A DNA stretch of 64,000 bases from Drosophila persimilis (taxonomy: Eukaryota; Arthropoda; Insecta; Diptera; Drosophilidae): positions 434,001 to 498,000 of the forward strand of contig NW_020825355.1 of assembly GCF_003286085.1 (NCBI RefSeq). Reading direction: 5' to 3'. Made by a program: the position numbers and the translations under genes. Below are positions 12,657-26,500 of this stretch, in pieces. Each line of letters begins with the position of its first letter. Positions within the stretch are counted from its first letter, which is position 1. Below the pieces are notes generated by a model. The model was not told the DNA's origin and searched no databases. It worked only from the letters and a program-made list of their open reading frames with translations.

Positions 12657-15379
12657 TGTGTTCCTCGGGGACGGACTGGTTCAAGAGTCGTTGACGTTCA
12701 ATGGTGCCCAACCCCGTGAACAGAGCCCAGAGCCAAGAGCCCCCTGTGTCTGTCAATATTTGCCATTTGATCGAGCCCCGGCTCTGTAGCCGCTGGGTGT
12801 GACATTACTCATACGCCCGAGGGGCACGCATTAGAAGCAAGGCAGCTAATTAACTGCCTTTTGGCTTTTTAGCTGGGGGCAAAAGCAAACACAGTCCCCC
12901 GATCGGTAGTTTGAAAAGTAGTTCGCACCTGCGAGGCCCTGCCTGCCTGCCTGCCTGCCTGCAGGTCCCATGAAATTTACATGGAAATCAAGGTCCACAT
13001 CCACTTCGATGTCCACGTCCATTTTTGTATTTACATAAGTGTAGCGGGCCTCCCAGCCAGCCAGAGGATGGCCAGAGACAACGATCCATCGCATCTTTCA
13101 CTCTCTGTCTCTCTGTCTCGCTGCTTACGCGTATCCGTATCTCGTATCTCGTATCTGTGTTTCCCTTTTCGGTTGCCTGTTGCCTGCTTCTGCCTTGTAT
13201 ATTGAGTTGTTATGGCCAACGCCTTTGTTTGGGCCTGGAATCCTCTGCGTTGCCGTTCAGCGTCGTGTGCGGCTGCTGCCGGTTGGGGCCTAAATAAACA
13301 CTGCACTGACCCTGGGCCAGCAAACAGTGGTTCATTGATGTCTGAAAACAGGGCCGACGATCCACCCGATACATCCATTTGTCTCCTCCGGCAGGCTGCA
13401 ACCACTGTGATCCACTCCGCCATTGCTGCAGCAGCTGCCACGCAGCAAAATTGTTCAATTACACAGAGATCGGGGCTTGGGGATCGCTGGGAAGAAGGGC
13501 TACTTGCGATGCATTTGCATTTGCAGCGAATCGCGAATCGCGAAGCACAGGCCTGGGATGGCGATGCCGAACCCTTTTGCATCTCATAATTGCATGCGAC
13601 TTGATGCACGTTAAGCAAGTTAACACCCAACAGAGGCAGAGCAGAGGCAGAGGCAGAGGCAGAGGCAGCTGCTCCTTCGGATGCTGTTGCAACTTTAATT
13701 ATTTTCCAGCAGCGAAGGTGCGAGCAGGATGGGGATATCTTTTGAATAATGGCCGCCTGCTGTAATGCATTAAATTATCCATCGATTGGAGGAACCTGTC
13801 CGGCACATAAAATGGCCACCGAGCAGGCCGCAAAAGTTTCCACACACTCGAGGGGCCATCGAGTGATAAGAGCGGACAATCAATAGATCGATAGATGGGC
13901 CTAATCAATTAGCAGATAGACGTGGAAGTCGCACTCCTTAGGCAAGGGTATGGTTTACACATGGCACCAGATCGATAGATAGTGCTCAATCGATCGATCG
14001 ATCGATCCACCGAACCAGCGATCGATCGCTGCAGCCTTGCATTTGTGTCTAATTATAGCGGACAGACGACGCTGCTGTTTCGATTCTACGACGCTCTAGG
14101 GGTCTACGTGATTGTGGGGGTCTGTGTCACACGACCAGACCCAGACCCAGACCCAGACCCTGCCCCCTCAGCCCTCTCGGCCGCCACTCCAGCTGCAGTT
14201 CCAAGCCGCCGCCACCACCTCCCCCTCTTGAGCCGCCTCAGGTGTTGATAAGAAACAAGCCACTCGCGGAGGCAGTGGCGGGCACAACAAAATAATTATT
14301 GATAAAACGCCACAACGGTGGGGCTCGCGGGCTCGGTAGCTCGGGAGCTCGGGAGCTCTGGGGCTGGAAAACAAAACAAATAAAAACGGAATTCATGGAA
14401 AATTTTTTGTACAGTTCATTGTTTTTTGCGGGATGGCTCTCTGGAGGGTCTGGCTGTGGGGGTTCTGGGGCTGTCGTAAAAATAGCATTTCTCGCATTCG
14501 TCATGGCACACGCAAAAAGTCATGCCCCAGTCAACAGTCGACAGTCGACAGCCAGCAGCCAGCAGCTACCTTTCCAGATATAATCGACTATATATATGTA
14601 TATATATATATACATATATATACCATATTACAGGCCTCTCTGATAAGGTCGGCTGACGTTCCCGTTCACATAACAATCGCGGGAGCACGAGTGTTTTCCT
14701 TCTTTTTTCTTTTTTTTTCTTTTTTTTGTGTGTGTGGATCTCATGATAAGATGGTGACTAGAATATTGGCTACCGGGGAGGGTGCCGCCGTTGCCTGTCA
14801 CGCTCCTTGGCGATAAGATTTTTTGTTCGGAGGGGGGGGACTTGGTCAATTTTTCAAAGTGTTATTGACTCGCCCGCCAACCGTCGCAGGGCCTCAACTG
14901 AAGTGGGCTCGACTTCTGGTCAGAAGATAACTGGAACGGCGGGGGAACGGAAGCTATCGACATTGAAACGGCATTCAGATAACGAGCAGGCGAAGGTGAG
15001 GCTCAAAGAATGCCATCAAATCGAATCAAATGAAATCGTTGCGGTTGGGCCTCCAGGGGTCCAAGAAATTGTTTTGAATTCTACAAGGTTAAGAGTGCTT
15101 CAGAGGGTTAATTTTACAATTGACCCAAAAGAAACGTTGGATTTTCTAGCAATCTGTAAGAAGTCCTTCCGGAAGTATGATCCGCCCTTTCTCACAGTCC
15201 TCCGATAGCTGGAGAGGGATATCTGTCCTCCAACCAATTTCTCTCCAACAGGATGTAGGCATATCCATCTCCATCTCCATCTCCACTATCCCCTCTATCC
15301 CTCTCTCTGCTGTCCGCTCTTTCCGGGTGCACATTTCCTCCTGGCAACCATTTCTCCTCTCACCTCCTCGTGGCTCTTA

Positions 15380-15965
15380 ACAATGCACCCATATATTTAT
15401 ATAAATTTATATATTTAGTGCATTTAGAATTATTGTAGAAATATATTTGCTTAAATCTGGTACTAAAACATTAAAATATGTATTCATTTTAATTTGAAAA
15501 AAATAATGATATTAATAAATAAATTAATATATATGTATATAAATACATATAAAATAAATATAAAAATTATAAAGTTTAAAATATAAAAATTTATTAATAT
15601 TTGTATTATAATAATTATTAATAATTTTAATATATTTTAATCTTTTTAATTTTCATATATATTTTATAAATTATAAGTTAAAAAAAATAATTTTAAAGGT
15701 TGATATATAAAAATATATTAATATTTTATTCTTTTTTATTTCCATATTTATTTCATAAATTATAAATTAAAAAAATAATTATAAAGTTTAAAATATAAAA
15801 TTATATTAATGTTTTTATTATAACTATTATTAATTTAATTTTGTAATATTAATAAAAATCTTTTTAGTTTTCATATTTATTTTATATTTATTTATATATA
15901 TTTTTTTAAATGAATTTATTTATTAATATCATTATTATTATGTTTACTGTGTTCTTAAGAAGTCC
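15380..15965. other. AT-rich island 2
   Basis: Strongly A+T-rich, with loosely repeated segments (TAAAGTTTAAAATATAAAA near 15570 and again near 15782; TAAATTATAA(G/A)TTAAAAAA near 15665 and 15757). This suggests an old internal tandem duplication. Confidence 0.75.
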
Positions 15966-16547
15966 TTCATTTTATTATATGGAAAATTCGTTTCCTTGCA
16001 ATTTCTTTAACCCCATAGGTCCAGTGGGGAATTTGTAATCCTCAGAGGTTTAGGCCATGGACATCGATTTCATGGTATGTGCACACATAGATTTCTGGCA
16101 AAAGAAAGAAAAAAACCACTTGATTGGCACCTGCTTAAAGCCCGTGCTGTCGGGGAATCAAAAGTCGCTGGTACATCCCCCAATGCTCAACAAAGATCCC
16201 TGTCCCGCTGCGGGCCGCAAGTCACGTGGCCTGCGCACCTGGTGCCCCATTGAAATCGAAGCGCAGTAGGTAGGCCTCCCTATCGGCCCGATACGGTCCG
16301 GCCCTACCCCTATCAATAATACTCTGTACTCGCACTCGGACTCGCACTCGAACGGGGCTAGATATAGCGCCCCCCAAAAAAAAGAATGGTGGCACCCTCA
16401 AGAAGTGTGCCAAAGTCCGTGTCCGTGTCCGCGAAAACAGTGTCTGCCATAAAATTCAGAAATACTCGAAAAAAACAAGAATCGAACGCCCGCCCCGTGG
16501 CTGTGGCTGTGGTTGTGGGGTGCTGATTACCCCGTTCCGTACACACG

Positions 16548-16602
16548 GCACTCGGCCACTCGACGCACTCGACACACTCGACACACTCGACACACTCGAA
16601 GT
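16548..16602. repeat. 10-bp minisatellite (ACTCGACACA)n
   Basis: About five CACTCGACAC-type units, perfect in the last three. Confidence 0.85.
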
Positions 16603-18078
16603 CCAGGAGTCACAATAAAATATGGAATATTAATAATCCGAAAATGACTAAAAATAAACCATCGATCAAGGGTGGGGAGAGGGGGGAGGGATGGGGGGGG
16701 GCATTCGATTGCGCCACTCAATCTAATCGCATCTCGAGCGGCGTCTAAGTAAACAACTCGCGAGTCCCGCTACTGGTTCTGCCCCTGCCCCTGCCCCAGC
16801 CCCAGCCCCCGCCTCTCGAGTACGAGCTAATTAGCCAGAGGGGAAAGTCATAAAAAGGCAAATGGCAGCGACCCCAAAGAGCACACCATTCGAAGAGACG
16901 GTGGCGGTGCTTATCAAAAGACATCAAAGATGTTGACCTTCCCCCACGGGTGGGAAAGCGATTGATAAGCGTTTGACTCTCCACCACCCAAAAAAACTTA
17001 AAGCTGCCAGAGACAGAGCCAGAGGCAGTTCCGCCTTTTGTAAGAGGTTCTCCGTTTCCGCAAACAAACAAACAGGTCGGAAACCCTTCTTCAAGCGGCA
17101 GCAGGAAGCAGTTTGCGTTGACAAAAGTCTCGAAACGAGTCACAGCCATGGCCACCATATAGAAGCCGATTCCGAGAAGTCGGTGAACCGCCTGCTTAGT
17201 CAGCGCTGGGCGGGACTCAACGGTCAAGCGGAAATACTTTTCCAATAGATTTTCCACAAGGGAGTAGGTCTATTTTTGGCTCTATCTCGCGCCCGGAGAG
17301 TGCCCTGCGCTTGACCCATGGCCAGGCCAGAAAAAGAAGAGGAGAAAAGCAGCGTCTGGGGCCCCGGCACACGAGCGGGCAGAGGCTAATGATGATTACC
17401 ATAACGAATTCGGTGAGGCGCTCGACTGACCGATCAACCGATCGACCGACTGACTGAATGAATGACTGACGAAACGACTGAGCGACCGAACGACCGAACG
17501 ACTGATCGATCGATCCGTTGTCGTTGTCGTTGTCGTTGTCGCTGCTGTCGGCACGAGCTCCCCAGCACGAGCAGCACGCTCAATTGGGGCTGGGGCTCGT
17601 GTTGCTGATTGCCATTGGAGCAGCAGCAGCGATCGTTTGCCCCTGCCCTGCCTTGGCCACCCCGCCCCACCTCCAGCCAGACCTCTCTCGCCTGATAATC
17701 ATCTCGTGCGTCAGCAAAGCCCCGAGTACTTTAGACTTGGAGCCGGTACTGCGATACTTTTTGGGGGCCTCAGGTCTTCGAGCTCATGATAGGCCTATCC
17801 CCCACCCACCCTCCCCCACCCAAAACACAGATCTCCCCCCTCAAGAGGGAATGCAGATATTTTTTTTATGGATTTGAACTTTTTAATTAGACCATGGTTT
17901 CTGTTCTCCTGTTTCTGCTGGACAGTGTATCTCTCAGATATGTATGTGCTTGCCCCCACCGATGGGCGATAATTGTGTGCAGCGTTCAAATTGAAAACGC
18001 CATCATGCTCCATTAACCCCATGGCGCCCATGAAGGCAGGCAAACAGCGAACAATAGATCGATCACAGGGCGAGTGCA

Positions 18079-18117
18079 GGGGTGCCGGGGTGCCGGGGTG
18101 CAGGGGTGCAGGGGCGG
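18079..18117. repeat. GGGGTGC(C/A) 8-bp minisatellite
   Basis: GGGGTGCC units passing into GGGGTGCA. Confidence 0.85.
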
Positions 18118-21100
18118 TGGGTACAAAGGGGATTACGTGGGGGGCTGGCAACGGATGGTAATGAGCGGGTGACGTGCGCAGCGGCAGAGCTGTCGCGATC
18201 ACTTGCACGTCGCTGCGAAATTCGAATTCGAATTCGAATTTTGCCCTCGGCCATTGCTTGCCTATTGGCCCCCATTTGGCGCTGACGACGACGCGAGCGG
18301 CACGTGCCGCACAATCTTTATAGCTTCCCCTTTCCCCCCCACCCCACCCCCTCGTTCCAGCCTTCATCCATCACTCTCTTTCTCCCCTCCCCTCACCTCT
18401 CCCTCTCTCTCCCCGTCTCCGTTTCCGTCCGTTTCTTGCTTTGTTTGTCGTTTGTTCGAGTGAGCGTTTTTGTTGTTGTTTTTTTGTTTTTTTCTCTCTC
18501 TTTCCACCCACCGCCGCTACCGCTGTTGACTCTGTGGCTCTGTCGTCAGGCGCCCCCGCCCCCTGCACCCCCTCTAATGTGGGGGGTGGCTGGGGGGAGA
18601 GTAAGATCTCTTGATTACTGTTATTATATGTACATATATCTTTTTGTTTGTGCGCTGGGATCTCCTTTGTGGTCTTCCCCCCCCAAAATCCATCTTTATG
18701 GCATTGGCGCGTGGCACGAAATGCATGACAGAGGAAAACGTTTTGTTTTTGTGCGTTATTGGGGAATATTTTAAGGAAATTTAGGAATATTTACTTGCAG
18801 AATCTTCGGCAAATATTCGAAAATCAAAGCAATGTGGGCTTGTCTTTTCCAAGGAGATTTCCTCAGCTTTCAAGGGACCAAAAAGATCCGCTTTTGTCTG
18901 AAGGTGTAGTATGTATCTTATAGATGTATCTTTTGGATAATAAAGAGTATCTTGCAGCCAAAGTTTCAAGTTTTCAGGGAGTTTTTTCCGTTTCCTATGT
19001 ATTTTAGGGCCCTGAAAACGAATCCAAGGTCAGATTTTTGTTCTAACCTCAAAAGTCCCCTATATGATCGAAACAGGGTGGAAACTTATTAAAAAAAATG
19101 TATAAGATTTGCTTAAAACTCGTTATTCGGGGTTTTTCGGGGTCTTTTATAATAGATGGATCCCAAAAATGCACCCCTTAGAAGGCTTTCCAGACCATTT
19201 CCATTTCTTTTTGGAATATCTTCGATCCCTCGTCTCCCTTTTTTTTTAGATATATTTTTTTGTTTGGCGCGTGTCTGAGTTTTTTTTTTTAGTGGGTCAC
19301 TGCAGTATTTCCGTTTTTTCTTCCAGCATAAACACTTTTCTTTCTTTTTTTTGCTCCCTTTCTTTCCCGTTTTCTTGCTTTCACAAAAACAGTGCTTACG
19401 TAAGTTCCGTCCCGGGCCTGGGTTCGGCTCTGGGATTATGTAAGCATTCCGTTGACTTTGAATCGAGGAATTCCAATTAATTGCTTGAATTGCTCGACAA
19501 TTCATTGGCCAAGGCATTGATCTGCAATCGGGAGTGTTTTGGGAGAGCGCTCCAGAGGCCAAAGTTTCCCAAAAGAAACAGAAAATTAAGATATAAATAA
19601 CGATCGGCGCACTGGGGCGGCATAATGAGCAAAACGTGCCACGAATCGCAGCTTCAACCGCTCTGTTCTGCCCCGTTCTGCTCCGTTCTGTTGTTCCCGG
19701 AATTCCGAGCCATCAGCCATCAGCCATCAGCCATCGGAGTTTATCGGTCTGTGTCTAAGCCGTAAGTTTCAATGGGCTCCACTAAGCAAATAGAAGTAGA
19801 ACACACACGCGCGTAAGCTATTTACATACTCTTGATTTATGAGGCATTTATCTATCAGTCGCGTCCCCCTGTCAATGGGGGAAATCCAGCCGGCGAGAGA
19901 TGGCGAGGTGTTTGCTGCCTTGCCCTGCCACGGACACCTGTTGGCAGTCCGTCAGTCAGTCCGTCAGTCGGTCGAACAGTCTGTCGGTTAGTCATTCAGT
20001 TGGTGGTTTAGTAACATTCTCGTTTGACTGTGGTGGCGGTGGCGGTGGCGGCGGCTTTTGTTTCTAACATCAATCAAACGCCCACACACACACGCCCTGC
20101 CCTGCCCTGCCGTGCCGTGCCACCACTGGAGCTAATTGACAGAACGTCAGCGGCAAATTAAAAGCAAAAAAACGTGGCATTTACAGTGGACATTACACAA
20201 AAGAGAAAGGACAAGCGCTAGGTTTTCTCACTTCCCACCAATAAAAGAGTCCATAAAGAATAAACTGCTTAAATTAGACCAAAAAGAGCTGAGCAGAATT
20301 GTTGTCATTTGCCATTCAGATCGGAGTCTGGGCCATAACCAGTTCCGTATTGAAAAGCCCCACTGTAGCCGTGGCGGCCCCCACACATGGGGGATATACT
20401 ATGCACGGAGTGTGCTGGGAATGTCGCCACAAATTCCGCGAACAATCAAATGGAATAAACGCCACACAATGGAGCAGCCGGAGAGCGTGTGAACTCAACT
20501 GTTGCTGCCTCCGCCGCCGCCGCCGCCGCTGCAGTCGCGTGGACCCTGCCTCACGCGCTGGAAATTGCTCTGCGGCGGCGCGTGTGCTGGTGGCTCCCAA
20601 AGATCTCTCTCTCTCGAGGGGGGGGAGTCTCCAGCGACTGGTTTTTCGGTTCATTATTTGCTTTATTTTCCTTTACCTTTATTTATGATTATTATTTTTT
20701 ATTTTATTTTTTTTTTTTTGTCTTTGGCTTTGGCAAACACGCACGCGTTTGTTGGCTAATTTTTCTTTATTTATTTTTTCATAAGGTGATGGGGGGAATT
20801 CCAGACATCGTTCGACAAAAATCTATCTTTGAATGCGGTCTTCCAGCTTTTATTTTTTGGGGGCCAAATCGGCCAGACAGGCGACGACACGCTGCAAATT
20901 CTAATTAATGACAGTTTTAGACAGTTTTTGCGCTAGACGGCGCCAAAAACAAAAACCAAAAACCAAAAAACAAAAACAACTTGAAAATCTTGAACTTCTT
21001 CTCTTTGGTTGTCTGTGTGTGTGTCTGTCTGTCTGTGTTTTGGCCATAGATTGGGGCCCCTGGGGCATGTCTGGGACGGCACTGCAGAGTCTGTTGAAAG

Positions 21101-21171
21101 CAGCAACAGATCGGATGATGATTTGCGTTATATAAATAAGGGTTTGGGTTCTTCTAGACAGAAAAATAATC

Positions 21172-21255
21172 GATGGCCAGTAGTTGGATTTTGAAAGTCT
21201 GAAAAGTCTTTATAGGATGGCCATTAGTTGGATTTTGTAGGTCTGAAAAATATGT
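21172..21255. repeat. 44-bp direct duplication
   Basis: GATGGCCA(G/T)TAGTTGGATT at 21172 recurs at 21216, followed in both by GTCTGAAAA. Confidence 0.8.
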
Positions 21256-22863
21256 ATGTTTTTTGCTTGAAAGTGATGTAAATTATTGAGGAATTTAGAC
21301 TGTTATCTTTTAAATATTGTGGGTGCATAAAGCGGCATTAAAACCTAACGATTTCTCTGAGAGATGATGTTTCTATTCGAAGATCTTTAGAGAGTAAAAG
21401 GGTGGTATGCCAAGCGGATGTTCAACGATATTTATTCCACTTAAGTGATATCATGTTCCTCTAATGCAATTTATTGCCATGCCAAATCACGGCATTGCTC
21501 ATTGAGATCTTCCCAGAACGGAAAACTTGGGCTACATCCTGGAGCACACGCGTCACTAGCCGGGAGATCCATCAAATCATCGAATGGGGACGGACGTCAC
21601 TGGTGACTCATTCGTGACGATCAGCCCGCTTGGACATTGGGCAGGTGTCGTGTTTATGGGCGTCTGGGGGGTGGGTTGGAAACATTTTGCAAGGTCGTTT
21701 GCCTCCCTGCCCAACTTGTTTTATGGATGACGACGTTGCCCATAGACTTTGCACCCCGCCTCACAAGTGAACGGCATGGGCCGGTGTCTAATGCCGCTGC
21801 CTTAGGTAATGTCTCTGTCCCTGTCTCTGTCTCTGTCTCTGCCTCGCTCCCTGCTTGTAGCACTGCTTGTTGTACGCTTTCCAGTGCTTTCCAGCGGTTA
21901 ACAACTGACGACGTCAGCTGATAAGCCGCCGCAGCAGACAATCAGTCATAGCATGCGGGTGCCAGCCCGCCTTATCGTTGCTGGAAGGCATATGGTGAAA
22001 TAGTACCCGAGTACGCCCTGAAAGACGACCGAGGAGGAGTACGTGTTGCGGTGCATGGGACTCGACTCGGGGTGGCCTTATCGGTTACGATTTTTAGTCA
22101 GCAACAGACATACACGACTACTACTGGGAAGGGCCTGGGGTCTGTGGTCTGGGGTCTGGGGTCTGGGGCCAACACTTGTGCTTTCAATGTCTATATGTGG
22201 GTCAGAGCAACTTTCGATTAAAATCCTTGACGTCAGCAACTGGCGGTTGTCGGTTGGCGGTTGGTGCCTGCCGACTGCTGGCTGCTGCCTGGTGGCTGTG
22301 TGCCGGAACTGCCGGAGGTAGAAGATCGCCGGCTGCTTACAGAGCGATCGTACGATGCATGGAATCAGCAAACAGCTCGTGACTGAGTCTACGACTTCGA
22401 CTTCGACTTTGGTAGAACGATTCTCCAAGCAAATGTCACGCAATCAGCGCAGAAAACAGCAAACAGCAAACTGAAAACTGAAAACCGAAACAGAAACAGA
22501 AACAGCCATATATCGATCTAACAAGACAACACCTAATCGAAGATCTAATCGTGCGAATACAATAAAGTAATTCCCTTTTTTTCGGGGCCCGTCACATTTC
22601 CGGATGGGGCATACGTGCGTGCGCCTACCCATGGCCTGTTCAATAAATGATGATATGTGTCCCCCCTCACCTAAACATGATTTACCTTTGATATATGGCA
22701 CAGAGGGGGCTTATCAAAGGTCTTGTACACTGAGAAATTACTGGAGTTGCTGTGGGAATTTCCAACAATCAAAAGAAATGCTTTGAAAAACGAACACTTG
22801 TTGTGAAAATCACTTTGAAGAGAATCCGCCCTTGGAGAAAAATAGACACCCTTGACGAGACAG

Positions 22864-23590
22864 AGACAGACCTTCACGCGGCCTTAGTCTCCAGAGAGAG
22901 GGTTCTAGCGGGGGTCTGTACGAGTACTGTGACCATCGATGCAGGAGCGGACTTTGACCAACGAGGGGGCGGGCCTATGCCAATAGGAGGACCAATTCGT
23001 GGGCTTCGAGTGCAGTGGCTAATCTCTTGATCTTTATTTCATCGGCGAGAGCATTGCTCCTCTCCTGCAATCCCTCTCTCTGTCTTTGGCAATTCCTTCC
23101 TTCTATTGCTCTCTCCAACAGCAACAACATTAAGGCGACGCATTCGGTCTAGCTTTCGGCAAATACAGACCCTCGTCGTGGGAGTATTATCGTCGTGCGT
23201 CTTTGAGCTTTGAATGCACTGGCAATTGTCTTATCGCTTGATCTACATTTCAGCCGCGAGAGCATTGCTCGTCTCCTGCAATCCCTCTCTCTCTTTGGCA
23301 ATTCCTTCCTTCTATTACGCTCTCCAAAAGCAACCACATTTAGGCGACGCATTCGGATGGAATGACTCTCTCTCGCTCTAGCTTTCGTCGTGGGAGAATC
23401 ATCGTCGTGCGTCTTTGAGCTTTGAGTGCAGTGCAGCTCCTCTCCTGCAGTCCCTCTCTCTCCCTCTCTCGGCAATGGCTTCCATTCTTCCTTCTATGGC
23501 TCTCTTCAACAGCAACACATTCGTTTGCATTGACTCTCTCTCTCGCTCTCGCTCTCAGCAAATACTGACCCTCGTCGTGGGAGAATCAAA
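22864..23590 (+). repeat. Interspersed CT-rich repeat family, copy 2 (three internal units)
   Basis: The leader (GACAGACC...TTAGTCTCC...GAGTACTGTGACCATCGATG) is closely matched at 58543. It is followed by tandem units starting at 23012, 23216 and 23428 (about 204, 212 and 160 bp). Each unit has a CTCTCCTGCA(A/G)TC core, a CT-rich tract, GGCAAT, CTTCCTTCTA and an ATCGTCGTGCGTCTTTGAGC tail. Probably a non-autonomous mobile element; no coding capacity. Confidence 0.75.
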
Positions 23591-26500
23591 TAGAATTTAT
23601 TTGGATTTTCTTTTCCTGTTGCTTCAAATCTCGACTTACAAATACCCTTTTTGTACAAATCTCCCTCAGATGTTTCCCATGTGTTAAATTTACTTGAAAA
23701 CTCATTTAATGTTGAATATATTTTTCTATTTTCAGTCTGCCATCACGTGAGTACAATTCTTATACATGTATCTTCCACGATTCTGGCACAGCAGATACCG
23801 TTTATTCCACAACTGTTGTATATTTTTCCCAACCTCAAAATGGGCCACACGATCATGACCCATGATCAACTACATGCACGAACGAGGCACGGCCCACATC
23901 TAAAAATAGGCCAAAAAGCCGATGGAAAAGTCGCAACCGAATGAACCAAAAATACCACCGCAGAGATATGGAAATTTTACAGAAATGTCATCCACTAATT
24001 ACTCTGTTGATATCTAAATCAAATGTTATCAGGTGTTAACACTCATAAAGCCTGTAAATAAGCTTTCTGTGAGGTGCGTGAAGTGGTGTGGAACAGGGGG
24101 GGTGGGCGGGGGGTAGTGCAGAGGAGCGACAGACGGAGAGGAGTGCCATCTAACGATAGCAAATTGGGGTCTGGGTCCAAGAAGATCTCTGTAGTTTTCC
24201 ACAACAAAAAAAGAAAAAAAGAAAAAAAAGAAAAACTTCCACTCGGAGGCCATCAAGGGTGTGAAATATCTTTGTGTCTGGGGCCCTTCTCACGATTCCG
24301 TTTGCGGATCAGACGGATTAACCCGCTTTAACAGCTACTGTCGGGGGGGGTACGACAGGGGGGGTGGTGGTGGTCATACCACGATATCTGCGACTCTGCT
24401 GGGCAGGGGTAGGGGGCCCCTGAGGCGTCAAAGTCTGCGGTTTGCGGCTTAACGTTTATTTTTGGCTTTCGCGCCATAGATCGATTGTGTGCGACGGCGA
24501 TGGCGACGACTGGAAACTCCGTCTGCTTTATAAATAAATAAAGAGTGCCAAAAATATAACAAATAACAAAATAACAAAAGAGGTTTCAGCTCTCAAGATT
24601 GATGGCATTGTTGTTCCTGAAAGTCGCGATGAAATAACGCCAAAGCGTGCCTCCAGTCAAGTTATTTTTATTGTTAATTAATACCTTTTATTTTTATCCA
24701 TTATATGCACAGAAAAGGCTAAAAAAAACCTCTACCTCTCTATAGAGTAAATACATAGAGTCGAAGATATGCGGGGATTATGATCAGGCCAACAGACGAC
24801 TTTGATGGCAAACGAAAATTTGCATTACAAATTTGCACCCAGAAAGACGACGGCACCGCAAACGCAGACAAACGAGGAAAAAAGTCACCTTGCTTGGAAT
24901 TTCGCATAACAAAAAAAAAAACAAAAAAAAAACAAAACACCAAGAAATCGAGAAAAAAAGCTTGGCACCATAACTCACAAAATAAATAAAACTGGAATTC
25001 AAAGAACAGATGAGAACAAAAAGGTTGAAAGACTAAGATAAGTCTATGCATAAGCAGTTTGGGCTTAATATCCTCTAGGGGGTTCCGAAAGACTGCAAAT
25101 TCTAAGGGTTACTAAAAAAACACACCCAAAACTGAAACTCAAAAACTTTCTTTGATCCTCCATTGAGGGGCTCTAAGGGCTTTCGAATCTACTCGGTTGG
25201 CACTCGGCATTCCTTCGGGTACTTCGAATCAGTTGTCTCAGTTCTTCGGAACGCTCACTATCGTAACGATAACGAGTACCGTATTCAACGAGATGGCGTC
25301 TCGTTACTATGTCTCGAAGATAAGTCTATGAATAAGCAGTTTGGGCTAAAAGATATCCTCTAGGGGGTTCCTAAAACTGCAAATTCTAGAGTTATTAAAA
25401 AAAAAACCCAAAACTGAAACACAAAACTCAAACTAAAAGAATTGCAGGTTCTAAGATGCTTTGATCCTCAATCGACCCCTGATCTAGAGCCCCTCAATGA
25501 CCAGGCTAACGAATCTACTCGGTTGGCACTTCGAATCAAATGTCTCAGTTCTTCGAAACGCTCAAAAACGACACAAAACGAGTACCGACTTCAACGAGAT
25601 GGCGTCTCGTTACAATGTCTCGAATACTCTTCCAGCGTAGTATTCCTGAGACTTTCGTATGAAATTTGCTGATTTCCAAGGGCGCTCCCTGTGTGACTGA
25701 GCCGCAACAGACATGAGTAATGCTGTGCCCTAGTACGATATATTTGATCCACCTGATGATCTTCCCACACAGAACCGTGCCGCTCGAGGCTTGATTCTCT
25801 TTCCTCCACTGGTGTTTGTGTATTCGCTTTATTTGTTAACTTGTCGGGAATTTATTTATCATCCGAATTCGACAATTGGACAACCAATTCAGGTGCCACA
25901 GAGCCCCACAGTAGTAGAGCTGACGCACCTGGAATTCCCCATAAATCAGTCGCAATTTACTAGAAGCAGCTCGTTTGTTTGTATTCTGTGTTTATTTTTG
26001 GGGAACCGAGAATTAAACAGTAGCCCTACCATCATTCCATTCGTAAGGCCGAATCATAAAGCAAAACAACGGCGACAATATCGCTAGGAGGCGGAGTGAC
26101 AGCCAGAAAAAGACCGATGAAGAGGTGTAGAGGGGATATTAGTTGTTTGTAGATTTATAATTGATGAGGGGGACCATACGAATGGCATGGCATCGTATTA
26201 ATTACTGTTATTTTGCTTTGAAATATCCAAATGAAATTACTATAGTGCTTTTGGCAGTTAATTAATACTTATTCGATTCGATAGTTATTAAAATTATATT
26301 CAATTTAAAGAATTCTGGTTAAGATTCACCAAGTGTGATCTATAATAGGGCTTCAAGGTCTAAGAACCTCCTCCTCCTTTTTTAATATGCCAATCCCATA
26401 CGGATCCATAGTTTTACAGAAATCTGTAAATGAATTTCCATCTTTAATCATTTATTGTTTATGGAAAGACCCTTAACTTGCCAGAAATCACCCTTAGAAA

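Larger units (their letters stand above)
11976..15379. other. Non-coding with microsatellites
   Basis: Repeats include GCTTTT (12490-12516), CTGC (12943-12962), CAGAGG (13629-13668), ATCG (13985-14008) and CAGACC (14135-14160). TA palindromes lie at 14590-14625. No supported exon. Confidence 0.55.
15966..22863. other. Non-coding, simple-repeat rich
   Basis: Contains ACTG/CGAC tetramers (17425-17515), a GTTGTC run (17517-17542), AATTCG palindromes (18220-18241), a perfect GGCACGTGCC palindrome (18299-18308), AGCCATC repeats (19708-19737) and TGTCTC hexamers (21810-21842). No supported exon. Confidence 0.55.

Noticed and set aside
12052..12789. 245-codon open frame
   Set aside because: Composition follows TTTCGG, GCTTTT, CA and GA microsatellites; no domain, and overlapping frames on both strands are equally open.
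13031..13630. 199-codon minus-strand open frame
   Set aside because: No recognised family; overlapped by several open frames in the same GC-rich region.
14807..15208. 133-codon open frame
   Set aside because: Reasonable composition, but no recognised domain, start context or splice partner; not enough to call a gene.
15380..15965. Possible replication origin or mitochondrial control-like AT region
   Set aside because: AT-richness alone; no mitochondrial gene or defined origin motif nearby.
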